Assembly: GCA_025934755.1 (NCBI GenBank) | Contig: JAICWQ010000007.1 | Span: 1 to 40,676, forward strand | Direction of reading: 5' to 3' | DNA from: Chthoniobacterales bacterium | GTDB taxonomy: Bacteria; Verrucomicrobiota; Verrucomicrobiia; Chthoniobacterales; UBA10450 | Length of the DNA stretch: 40,676 nucleotides | Shown here: in pieces, positions 1-6,873 of the stretch | Layout: each line of letters starts with the position of its first letter | How positions within the stretch are numbered: the stretch's first letter is position 1 | Made by a program: the position numbers and the translations under genes | The notes under the pieces: model-generated | Databases searched by the model: none | Seen by the model: only the letters and a program-made list of their open reading frames with translations | What the model was told of the DNA's origin: nothing

Positions 1-221
1 AATCGGGCAGATCCGCTGACGAACGGCACGTTCAGATCGTTCTCGGCGTGCTGGATGATTCCTTTCGGAATTTTGAGCGAATCGAGCTCGTGTTTCGCAA
101 CTTGTTTGGCATGACCACTCAACACCAAATGGACCTCATGGGCGGCGGCGTCGATTTGGTCCAGCAAACGCTGGAGATAAATCGAGCCGCTGGCGCCAGT
201 GGCGGCGATCACAAGTTTCAT
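1..221 (-). CDS. ubiX: UbiX-like flavin prenyltransferase, 5' part only (runs off the left edge)
   Basis: The ORF track omits this gene because it is cut by the window edge. Reading the minus strand from the ATG at 221 gives 73 residues starting MKLVIAATGASGSIYLQRLL. The glycine-rich TGASG loop after the first beta strand, followed by an LxxxL helix and a HLVLSGHA-like strand, is the N-terminal signature of the UbiX/Pad1 flavoprotein family. Family knowledge: these enzymes join a dimethylallyl group to FMN, making the prenylated FMN cofactor of UbiD-type decarboxylases, used for example in ubiquinone or menaquinone synthesis. The C-terminal two thirds, including the C-terminal part of the prenyl-phosphate site, lie outside the window. 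No Shine-Dalgarno is visible; the leader is a copy of a repeat shared with the VOC gene at 937. Confidence 0.88.
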   Translation of the reverse strand, partial: MKLVIAATGASGSIYLQRLLDQIDAAAHEVHLVLSGHAKQVAKHELDSLKIPKGIIQHAENDLNVPFVSGSAR

Positions 222-226
222 CGGAT

Positions 227-252
227 TAGACACGAATTACACGGATTTTCAC
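227..252 (-). repeat. Inverted-orientation copy of the GAATTCGTG-type repeat, left flank of the GxxExxY gene
   Basis: The plus strand reads TAGACACGAATTACACGGAT and continues TTTCAC. Its reverse complement matches the repeats at 857-882 and 902-927 at all but about four of 26 positions. The copy sits five bases upstream of the ubiX start codon and faces the copies on the far side of the GxxExxY gene, so that gene lies between inverted repeats. Confidence 0.75.
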
Positions 253-377
253 TAACGGGAACTAAAGACATACCGAACCCCTCCGATTCTCAAAAATGCC
301 CGAAGGATGGGATCTCTGTCCGGACTGAAGTCATAGCATTGCAGCAAGTCTCGACAAATTCCTCTCCGAACTGAATC

Positions 378-752
378 TCATAAGACAACCCTCTTCCATT
401 CCAGCGAGTCGCCACCGAAATTTACCAGCAAGCCGAGTCTGATCTTGGACGCAGCCAGGTAGTTCAACACTTGTTTCTTGTGGGCGTCACATAACTGTTC
501 AACGGCCTTTGCTTCGAACAAAATCTTGTCCCAAATAATGAAATCCGCGAAATACCTGTGGGGAAGGACAACTCCTTTGTAACTGACTGAATAGGGTCTT
601 TCCCGAGAAAATGGAATTCCGGCGCGACTCAGCTCCACAACGAGAGCATCCTTGTAGATGATTTCATCATGTCCCTTGCCCAGTAAACGGTGAATCTCCA
701 TGCAAAAACCGATAAGTTGAAAAGCTTCCTGTTTGTGAAGTAACTCACGCAT
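378..752 (-). CDS. GxxExxY protein (PD-(D/E)XK_3-like family), 124 aa
   Basis: The 124-residue product has the layout of the GxxExxY family: an N-terminal helix ending in a GKGHDEIIYKDAL block (the G-x-x-E-x-x-Y signature with an extra residue; E and Y are both present), a central FADFIIWDKILFEAKAVEQL segment where D, E and K fit the PD-(D/E)XK nuclease-like core, and the terminal LLVNFGGDSLEWKRVVL motif. Length matches the family, so the gene looks intact. Family knowledge: these proteins occur as scattered solo paralogues in Verrucomicrobia and Planctomycetes and have no established function; nuclease activity is only predicted. The neighbours are unrelated (ubiX, a VOC protein). Copies of one repeat flank it in opposite orientation, suggesting that gene and flanks moved as a unit. 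Confidence 0.85.
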   Translation of the reverse strand: MRELLHKQEAFQLIGFCMEIHRLLGKGHDEIIYKDALVVELSRAGIPFSRERPYSVSYKGVVLPHRYFADFIIWDKILFEAKAVEQLCDAHKKQVLNYLAASKIRLGLLVNFGGDSLEWKRVVL

Positions 753-805
753 CCGGGGGGACGTCGATTGTCACGCGTTACGGCGCTCAGAGTCAATCCG
801 TTTGG

Positions 806-930
806 AACTATTCGTGTGAATTCGTGAGTCCGTGTCAATCCAGTTTCCAACTATTCGTGTGAATTCGTGAAATTCGTGTCTACGCCGGTTTTCAACTATT
901 CGTGTGAATTCGTGAAATTCGTGTCTACGA
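806..930 (+). repeat. Three tandem ~44-bp units, right flank of GxxExxY and leader of the VOC gene
   Basis: Units start with AACTATTCGTGTGAATTCGT at 806, 849 and 894 (43 and 45 bp apart). The last two are nearly identical; the first is diverged. Each unit is built of the word TTCGTG repeated about every 9-10 bases. The last copy ends about 10 bases before the VOC start codon. Confidence 0.85.
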
Positions 931-936
931 TTGTGC

Positions 937-1323
937 ATGGTGACAAAACTCTTACACACCCGTTATCGAGTGAAGGACTTGGAAAAAACGGTCGATTTTT
1001 ACAAGAACGTGCTCGGCTTGCAGGAAATCCGGCGACACACCTCCGGGCGCGGATCACAACTGGTGTTTTTCAAAGCTCCCGGAAGCGACGAGGAGATCGA
1101 GATCTGCAAATTCGACGAAAGCGGACCGGTGATCGTCGGCCCCGACCTGACTCATCTCGCCTTCGAAGTGGATGATCTCGAAAAATTTGCGGGCGAATCG
1201 GCCGCAAAAGGATATCCACTGTCGGACGGTCCCCATAAAACGTCGGGGGGCAGCGCGATAGCGTTTATCGACGCGCCCGAAGGCTACGAAATCGAACTGA
1301 TTCAACGCGGAAAAGATTTATAG
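937..1323 (+). CDS. VOC-family protein, glyoxalase I-like metalloenzyme
   Basis: The 128-residue product is a single vicinal-oxygen-chelate domain with two beta-alpha-beta-beta-beta halves. All four metal ligands of glyoxalase I type can be placed: His in LLHTRYRV near the N-terminus, Glu in EIEICKF, His in LTHLAFEVDD and Glu in YEIELI near the end. The DLEKTVDFYKNVLGL segment is a standard VOC helix. Family knowledge: glyoxalase I isomerises the glutathione (or another thiol) hemithioacetal of methylglyoxal; related VOC members have other substrates, so the substrate is uncertain. The ORF track starts at a TTG (931). I prefer the ATG at 937, giving MVTKLLHT; the GTG at 940 is also possible. 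The leader is a tandem repeat with no Shine-Dalgarno. Confidence 0.85.
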   Translation: MVTKLLHTRYRVKDLEKTVDFYKNVLGLQEIRRHTSGRGSQLVFFKAPGSDEEIEICKFDESGPVIVGPDLTHLAFEVDDLEKFAGESAAKGYPLSDGPHKTSGGSAIAFIDAPEGYEIELIQRGKDL

Positions 1324-1364
1324 CCGCTTGCGCGCATTGAATCTTTGCCGCTAATTTGCCGCCG

Positions 1365-2387
1365 ATGAATCGCTGGAATCGCGCCGGTTTCGTTTTTTGC
1401 GCGATCGCGTTTACTTCTCTTTGCTTTGCGGTTGAGCCGGCATCGGTTTCGCCCGACCAGGACAACGCGAACGAAATCCGGCCCACGGGCGTTCCTCATC
1501 GTCAGCATGCGAAAGTTAAAGCGTCGGCCGCTGCCGATTCGAACGAAAGTCCGACCCCGACCCCTAAATCCCGTCGCGCACATCGGGCGCCGCGCCCGCG
1601 CAGTTCTGACGACGATTCGATTTCAACTCAAACCGTCCCGGGCTCAATTCCGAAAACCACCGCGGTCTCCGTCATTGTCATCAATGCCGCCAGCGGACAG
1701 GTCATTTACGAGAAAAATGCCGATCAAATGCGCGCGCCGGCGAGCACGACAAAACTTCTCACCGGCCTGATTGTCGCTGAAAGCGGGAACCTCGATCGGC
1801 CGGTGGTTGTCCAGCAGACCGATACTTTGGCCGAACCGGTGAAGTTGAACATTAAGCCGGGCGACGTTTACCAGCGATTCGATTTGCTTCGGGCCTTGTT
1901 AGTCAAAAGTCCCAACGATGTCGCTCGTTGCGTGGCGCGAGACAACGCCGGCAGCATTGAAGCGTTCGCCGAGAAAATGAACCAGCGGGCTTACGCGATC
2001 GGAGCGCGCAACTCCCACTGGGTCAATCCGAACGGATTGCCCGACGCGCGGCAATATTCTACCGCTCGGGATTTATCGGCGATCGCACGCGTCGCATACG
2101 CCAACCCGATCATTCGGTCGATTGTGTGTCTTCCTCAGCTTAATTTCCGCTACGCGAACGGCCGAACCCGCGAGTTAGAGAACACGAATAAACTCCTGAA
2201 ACGACTGCCGTACTGCAACGGGATGAAGACCGGCTACACCGAAGCTGCAGGCAAATGCCTGATCGCGAGCGGGTCCCGGCCGGGCAAAGATATTATCGTG
2301 GTTGTGCTCGGCGACAGCCATTCCGGCGTCTGGAAAGACGCGGGCGCATTGCTCGCCTGGGCGCTCTGGAACCCGGCCGCTGGTTGA
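1365..2387 (+). CDS. D-alanyl-D-alanine carboxypeptidase (peptidase S11, PBP5/DacF-like), exported
   Basis: The 340-residue product trims the terminal D-Ala from peptidoglycan stem peptides in the periplasm, by family. A signal peptide (basic MNRWNR, hydrophobic stretch, SLCFA) is followed by about 75 low-complexity, basic, proline/serine-rich residues and then the S11 domain. All three active-site motifs are visible: SxxK as ASTTKLLTG near residue 127, SxN as SPNDVARC, and KTG as MKTGYTEAAGK. The stretch GARNSHWVNPNGLPD is also typical. The C-terminal beta domain and amphipathic anchor of classic PBP5 are absent, since the protein ends soon after the KTG strand. The ORF track begins at a TTG (1356); the ATG at 1365 gives a cleaner signal peptide. 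It lies 41 bp after the VOC gene. Confidence 0.9.
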   Translation: MNRWNRAGFVFCAIAFTSLCFAVEPASVSPDQDNANEIRPTGVPHRQHAKVKASAAADSNESPTPTPKSRRAHRAPRPRSSDDDSISTQTVPGSIPKTTAVSVIVINAASGQVIYEKNADQMRAPASTTKLLTGLIVAESGNLDRPVVVQQTDTLAEPVKLNIKPGDVYQRFDLLRALLVKSPNDVARCVARDNAGSIEAFAEKMNQRAYAIGARNSHWVNPNGLPDARQYSTARDLSAIARVAYANPIIRSIVCLPQLNFRYANGRTRELENTNKLLKRLPYCNGMKTGYTEAAGKCLIASGSRPGKDIIVVVLGDSHSGVWKDAGALLAWALWNPAAG

Positions 2388-2403
2388 GCTGAATCGCCGC
2401 CGG

Positions 2404-2682
2404 TTAGGGCGTGCGCGAGGCTGCCCAGTAACGCAGTAACGGACTCGGCATCAAAGCCGGATTGTGATCGACGTTATCCGGAGCGTCTGCTGGGACATCT
2501 TCCGGACCTTCCGCTGGCGGCGCCGGTTCTTCGCCGGGGACGCCGGGTTCTGTTGCATTGCTGGCGTATTTCGCGGTCAAGCGCTGCTCGAGAGTTTGAT
2601 TAGCAGCCGTGGTCTGAGAGGTGGTCGAACAAGCAGGCAGAAAGGCGAGACCGAGCAAGCAAAAGGCGATTTCAATTTTCAT
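2404..2682 (-). CDS. Small proline/glutamate-rich lipoprotein, hypothetical
   Basis: The product (92 residues from the ATG at 2682; the track starts at a TTG three codons upstream) begins MKIEIAFCLLGLAFLPAC, a type II signal peptide with lipobox LPAC, so it is probably lipid-anchored at Cys. The mature part is low-complexity: a TTSQTTAANQTLEQRL segment, then a proline/glutamate/aspartate-rich stretch. No domain is recognised. It converges with the carboxypeptidase gene (16 bp apart) and lies downstream of mtnP on the same strand, separated by 77 bp. That gap contains an AT-rich stretch with TATAAT-like words (about 2710-2730) that could hold its promoter. Function unknown. Confidence 0.65.
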   Translation of the reverse strand: MKIEIAFCLLGLAFLPACSTTSQTTAANQTLEQRLTAKYASNATEPGVPGEEPAPPAEGPEDVPADAPDNVDHNPALMPSPLLRYWAASRTP

Positions 2683-2759
2683 GGTGCGCAAAAACGTAAT
2701 TCAGTTACGCGTTTATAATTACTATAATTCGGCGAGCCATGGCAAGTACTTTTTTCTCA

Positions 2760-3629
2760 TCAGGAAAAACGGCTCAGAATGGGCCCCAGCTTCTCGATTG
2801 TCTCTCTCGGCCAGAGGCTTCGTTCAGTAGTGAGGGCCGCATCGAGCGCGAAATGCTCCGGCCAGTTCGGCTCCGTTGGAATTCTCGGGATTGCCTCCAG
2901 CAATACTTTCTTTGCCGCCTCCGCATTTGCCGTTAAATGACCAAAAACCGTCTGGGCCGAGACCGGTTCTTCCTCGGCTTTCCAGCAATCGTAATCGGTA
3001 ATCATCGCCATCGTGGCGAGGGCGATCTCCGCCTCGCGAGCCAACTTCGCTTCCGGCAGATTCGTCATCCCTATCACATCAAAACCGTGGCGCCGGTTGA
3101 GCTCCGATTCCGCGCGGGTGGAAAAGGCGGGCCCGTCCATGTTTACGTAAGTGCCCCCGTTGTGGACCGTGACCCCGACCTTTCTGGCCGACTCGGCCAG
3201 CATGCTGCGCAACTGAACACTGATCGGCTCGGCGAAAGAAATATGGGCGGCAATTCCTTGTCCGAAAAAAGTATGCTGCGTGCGCAAACTGGTGCGGTCG
3301 TAGAACTGCGACGGCAGCAGAATATCGCGCGGTTTGTATCTCTCCTGGAGACTGCCGACTGCGGTTACCGCGATGATCCAGCGGACGTTAACGGAGCGCA
3401 GCGCGTAAATATTCGCGCGATGATTCAATTCGTGCGGCAAGATCCGATGGCCGCGCGCGTGTCGCGGCAGGAAGTAGACCTCCCGGCCGCTGATGGTGCC
3501 GCCGATCAACGCGTCTGATGGCGAACCAAACGGGGTATCGACTTTATGCTCGGTCGCATCATGCAGTTGCTCCACTTGGTAAAGACCGCTGCCCCCAATG
3601 ACGCCTATTGCTGGTACGCCTGATTTCAT
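2760..3629 (-). CDS. mtnP: S-methyl-5'-thioadenosine phosphorylase
   Basis: The 289-residue product cleaves methylthioadenosine with phosphate to adenine and 5-methylthioribose-1-phosphate, the first step of methionine/purine salvage after polyamine synthesis and radical-SAM chemistry. Class II nucleoside phosphorylase motifs appear in order: IGVIGGSGLY (phosphate loop), FLPRHARGH, NHRANIYALRS, VTAVGSL, NMDGPAFSTRAES, IGMTNLPEAKLAREAE and TDYDCW. MNMEG-type proteins prefer purine nucleosides; the NMDGPAFSTRAES/TNLPEA pattern and DYDCW favour the MTA-specific subfamily. Length is full. It diverges from miaB across 95 bp that must hold both promoters. metK, ahcY and miaB in this window belong to the same SAM economy. 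Confidence 0.94.
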   Translation of the reverse strand: MKSGVPAIGVIGGSGLYQVEQLHDATEHKVDTPFGSPSDALIGGTISGREVYFLPRHARGHRILPHELNHRANIYALRSVNVRWIIAVTAVGSLQERYKPRDILLPSQFYDRTSLRTQHTFFGQGIAAHISFAEPISVQLRSMLAESARKVGVTVHNGGTYVNMDGPAFSTRAESELNRRHGFDVIGMTNLPEAKLAREAEIALATMAMITDYDCWKAEEEPVSAQTVFGHLTANAEAAKKVLLEAIPRIPTEPNWPEHFALDAALTTERSLWPRETIEKLGPILSRFS

Positions 3630-3724
3630 TCGGCCACCGATTTAATCGAAAAAATCGACAACTTGGAAAGCGGATAATCTCCCCGTGGCGGAGGCGACGC
3701 CGCGGTGTATTATTTCGCCCGCCG

Positions 3725-5110
3725 ATGCCCAAGTTTTTCATCAAAACCTACGGTTGCCAGATGAACGAGCGCGATTCGGAACAGGTCGCCCACTCTCTGA
3801 TCGAACGAGGTTACCAACGGGTCGAGAATGAATCGGACGCCGACGTGGTCTTGTTGAACACGTGCAGCGTTCGCGACATGGCCGATCAAAAGGCGGTTGG
3901 TAAAATGGGAATGCTGGGTCGGGTCGCTAAGGAACGGCCGGAGGTCGTTTTTGGTTTTCTGGGGTGCATGGCGCAGGCGCGCGGAGCCAACCTTCTCAAA
4001 GATCTGCCCCACTTGGACCTCGTCGTCGGGACCCAAAAGTTCCATCGGGTAGCCGAATACGTCCAAGATGCCCTGAACAACAAACGCAATCGGGCGATGG
4101 ACGATCCTCGATTTTCAATCGTCGACGTTGAGGTGGAAAAGGGATCGCAATCGACAATCCGCGAACAGCAACTAACGCCCAAACAGGCAACTGCGTTCGT
4201 TTCGATCATGCAAGGCTGCAATATGCACTGCACGTTTTGCATCGTTCCGCAGACCCGTGGGTCGGAGCGCAGCCGGTCGATTGAGGAAATTGTGGCCGAA
4301 GTCAGCGAGCTGGTTTCCCACGGGGTAAAAGACGTGACCTTGCTCGGCCAGATCGTCAACCTCTACGGCCGGCATGAATTTCCAAAAATCGGCAACAAGA
4401 GCCCGTTCGTGCAGTTACTCGAGACGATTCATGCGATCGATGGGTTGGAGCGCCTGCGATTCACTTCGCCGCATCCAATTGGTTTTCGCGAAGATCTGGT
4501 TGAGGCTTATCGGCGTCTGCCGAAGTTGGTCGACCATCTTCATTTGCCGCTGCAATCCGGTTCCAACAGAATCTTGAAAGCGATGCATCGCACCTATACC
4601 GCCGAGAGATACGTCGATCTTGTTCGACGGGTTCGCGCAGCCCGCGAGGGACTCGCTATCACGAGCGACATCATCGTCGGATTTCCAGGCGAGACGAATG
4701 ACGATTATCATCAGACAAAGAAACTTGTGCGAGAAATCGAATTCGATAATGCGTTTGTGTTTCGTTATTCACCGCGCCGCGACACGCCGGCTGCCGGAAT
4801 GCCCGGCCAGATCGATGAAAGGGTCAAGGAAGCGCGCAATCACGATTTGCTTGAAGTGGTGGATGATTGCGCACGCCGGATCAACGACCGACTGGTGGGA
4901 CGCACAACGCAGGTTCTTTGCGAAGGCCCGAGCAAAACGAACCGTTCTCGTCTAATGGGACGCACCCGCACCAACAAAATTGTTTTGTTCGAAAGCCCGG
5001 AAAATCTCACCGGCAAATTTGTCGACATACACATTGAACGGGCCACTGGATTCAGCCTTTACGGAACGCCCGTGGAATTGGAAACAAAAACTTCAATGGC
5101 CGCCGCATGA
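3725..5110 (+). CDS. miaB: tRNA-2-methylthio-N6-dimethylallyladenosine synthase
   Basis: The 461-residue product is a radical-SAM methylthiotransferase that adds the 2-methylthio group to i6A37 in tRNAs reading UNN codons. The N-terminal UPF0004 domain carries three cysteines for the auxiliary 4Fe-4S cluster (C11 in YGCQMNERDSE, C47 in LNTCSVRD, C81 in GFLGCMAQ). The radical-SAM cluster motif is CNMHCTFC (C165, C169, C172) followed by IVPQTRG. A TRAM domain near the C-terminus (NRSRLMGRTRTNKIVLFES) would bind tRNA. The track ORF starts at 3608, but its first 39 residues are arginine-rich and unlike the family; the ATG at 3725 gives MPKFFIKTYGCQMN, the usual start. The stop overlaps the next start (ATGA), suggesting translational coupling. 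Confidence 0.97.
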   Translation: MPKFFIKTYGCQMNERDSEQVAHSLIERGYQRVENESDADVVLLNTCSVRDMADQKAVGKMGMLGRVAKERPEVVFGFLGCMAQARGANLLKDLPHLDLVVGTQKFHRVAEYVQDALNNKRNRAMDDPRFSIVDVEVEKGSQSTIREQQLTPKQATAFVSIMQGCNMHCTFCIVPQTRGSERSRSIEEIVAEVSELVSHGVKDVTLLGQIVNLYGRHEFPKIGNKSPFVQLLETIHAIDGLERLRFTSPHPIGFREDLVEAYRRLPKLVDHLHLPLQSGSNRILKAMHRTYTAERYVDLVRRVRAAREGLAITSDIIVGFPGETNDDYHQTKKLVREIEFDNAFVFRYSPRRDTPAAGMPGQIDERVKEARNHDLLEVVDDCARRINDRLVGRTTQVLCEGPSKTNRSRLMGRTRTNKIVLFESPENLTGKFVDIHIERATGFSLYGTPVELETKTSMAAA

Positions 5111-5658
5111 TTTACGACTTCGATCTTCACACTATCGGTATCGTCGCTGGCACGCTGCTGGTCCTGATCAGTTTGCCCGGATTTATAAAGCCCGCCGTGG
5201 TCCAAAGCTGGGTCAAGAACTTGCCGCGCTCGCGCGTCGCGGGAGTCGTCTTGTTGACGGTCGTTCTGGTCTGGTCCTTCTGGCTCATCGCAACCATGGA
5301 AATGGGCGAGTTTTCAAGTTTTCGCCGGCCGCTCCTTATCATTTTGCCAATCGGTTATTTGCTGATCATCCGGTTCGTCGACGAATTTCTCGCAGTCCGG
5401 GCGCTCGGAATTTTATGCCTGCTCGCTGCTGAACCCCTTCTGGAGGCGGCGTTCTTCCGTTACGAAACAAGCCGGTTATTCCTCACGGTGCTCGCCTATC
5501 TGCTGATCGTCGCGGGCCTGTTCTGGGTGACGATGCCCTACCTGCTTCGCGACCACATTAATTGGAGCACCCACACGAACACGCGCTGGCACGCCGTCCA
5601 CGGCATCTTCGCGCTTTACGGCATCGCCATTCTCGCCTGCGCGTTTACTCAATACTGA
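5107..5658 (+). CDS. Integral membrane protein of unknown function, 183 aa
   Basis: The product is highly hydrophobic, with about six membrane segments: residues ~8-28 (TIGIVAGTLLVLISLPGFI), ~43-63 (VAGVVLLTVVLVWSFWLIA), ~74-90, ~96-113, ~123-145 and ~165-180 (GIFALYGIAILACAF). Conserved-looking polar features include WVKNLPRSR between the first two segments and HINWSTHTNTRWHAVHG before the last. No known family is recognised. The ATG overlaps the miaB stop (ATGA), and the glycosyltransferase gene starts 6 bp after its stop, so the three genes are probably one transcript. The tight packing argues that it is a real expressed gene, not a chance ORF. Confidence 0.75.
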   Translation: MIYDFDLHTIGIVAGTLLVLISLPGFIKPAVVQSWVKNLPRSRVAGVVLLTVVLVWSFWLIATMEMGEFSSFRRPLLIILPIGYLLIIRFVDEFLAVRALGILCLLAAEPLLEAAFFRYETSRLFLTVLAYLLIVAGLFWVTMPYLLRDHINWSTHTNTRWHAVHGIFALYGIAILACAFTQY

Positions 5659-5664
5659 TTTGTC

Positions 5665-6600
5665 TTGAATCGAATCCTGGTGATTCGCGGCGGGGCGATC
5701 GGCGATTTCATCCTCACTCTGCCGGCGATCAAAACGCTCCGCGACGCCTACCCTGCGGCGCAGATCGATATCCTCGGCTACAGGCACATTGCAATTCTTG
5801 GAATGAACCAGTTTCACGCCGACCGGGTCCGCTCAATCGAATCCGCCGAGCTGTCGAGATTCTTTGCCAAAGACGCGGAGTTGCCTCACGAGCTGGCACT
5901 TTATTTTGCCAACTTCGATTTAATCATCAGCTATCTCTACGATCCGGACTCCATCTTCAAAAACAATCTCCGGCAGGCCGGCGCCAAGCGGATCATTCAC
6001 GGCCCGGCCAGGATCAACCATGACTCGCACGCGGCCAGGCAACTCGCGCAGCCAATCCAGGAAATCGAGTTAAAAATCTCAGACTTTGCCCCGAAGGTAT
6101 TCCCGTCGGGTGAAGATCGAGATCGCGCCGCGAAGTTCCTCATCGGACTAGATCGGCCAATCATTGCCCTGCATCCCGGGAGCGGAAGCGACAAGAAGAA
6201 TTGGCCTCTGCAAAACTGGGTCCAGCTTGGAGATCATTTGCTCAGAAACTTTTCCGGCTCGCTGGTGATTGTCGCTGGAGAAGCTGACGCATCGCAAATA
6301 AACCAACTGCACTCGGTGTGGCAATCTCCACGGGTCCGGTTTGCACAACATTGGCCGCTTCCCGAACTGGGAGCGCTGCTGAAAAACACAATCTTCGTCG
6401 GTCACGACAGCGGAATTTCGCATTTGGCAGCGGCCGCCGGCGCAAACTGTATTCTTCTGTTTGGCCCGACAGATCCCGCGATTTGGGCGCCTTTAAATGA
6501 AAATGTGCGGGTGATTCGTGCGCCGAACGGCGACTTGCAACAACCGGACCAGAATCAGGTGCGGGAAACATTGGAGGCTGTAATTAACACCGGCCTTTAG
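5665..6600 (+). CDS. Glycosyltransferase family 9 (heptosyltransferase-like)
   Basis: The 311-residue product has the two Rossmann-like halves of GT9 (ADP-heptose:LPS heptosyltransferase) enzymes: N-terminal ILVIRGGAIGDFILTLPAI, then a nucleotide-sugar half with HPGSGSDKKNWPLQNW and FVGHDSGISHLAAAAGA plus LLFGPTDPAIWAP. GT9 enzymes usually add heptose to the lipopolysaccharide inner core on the cytoplasmic face of the inner membrane; acceptor and donor cannot be told here. The start codon must be TTG at 5665: the in-frame stop of the preceding gene lies just upstream, and the GAIGD motif begins at residue 10. The last residues and the TAG stop lie inside a hairpin repeat (6584-6856), so the original C-terminus may have been slightly different. 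Confidence 0.88.
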   Translation: MNRILVIRGGAIGDFILTLPAIKTLRDAYPAAQIDILGYRHIAILGMNQFHADRVRSIESAELSRFFAKDAELPHELALYFANFDLIISYLYDPDSIFKNNLRQAGAKRIIHGPARINHDSHAARQLAQPIQEIELKISDFAPKVFPSGEDRDRAAKFLIGLDRPIIALHPGSGSDKKNWPLQNWVQLGDHLLRNFSGSLVIVAGEADASQINQLHSVWQSPRVRFAQHWPLPELGALLKNTIFVGHDSGISHLAAAAGANCILLFGPTDPAIWAPLNENVRVIRAPNGDLQQPDQNQVRETLEAVINTGL

Positions 6601-6856
6601 GCCGGTGCGTTCGCCGCGGTAACGAGGAACTGTTTTAACAGCTTCTTTGCCCTCGCCGCTACCTCGAAAAGCCGTTGAAACGGCTCATCCACGATGATGT
6701 CGATCTTAGAGGATGGCGAAAGCGCCGGCAGGCGCGACATGTTTGTAGCAAAATTCATTCTTATCCATCAAAAGCCCCGTCAGGAGCGGCATCCGAAGCC
6801 GGTGAACGTTCCATCCACCCGCGCGCTCGAAACCCCTGGCTGAAGCCAGGCGTTAA
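6584..6856. repeat. Composite hairpin element (~273 bp) with imperfect terminal inverted repeats
   Basis: The left end reads TTAACACCGGCCTTTAGGCC and the reverse complement of the right end reads TTAACGCCTGGCTTCAGCCA; each end is itself a hairpin. Between them are further hairpins (CTGTTTTAACAG, AGCCGTTGAAACGGCT) and a CCCCGTCAGGAGCGGCAT segment of the kind repeated in acidobacterial and verrucomicrobial genomes. No transposase is encoded; this looks like a MITE- or REP-type non-autonomous element. It fills the gap between the GT9 gene and dnaN; small ORFs in it are not convincing. Confidence 0.65.
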
Positions 6857-6873
6857 TGACATTGCCAATCCTG

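Noticed and set aside
806-930. CRISPR array
   Set aside because: Only three units of unequal spacing with similar sequence throughout; there are no distinct unique spacers and no cas genes.
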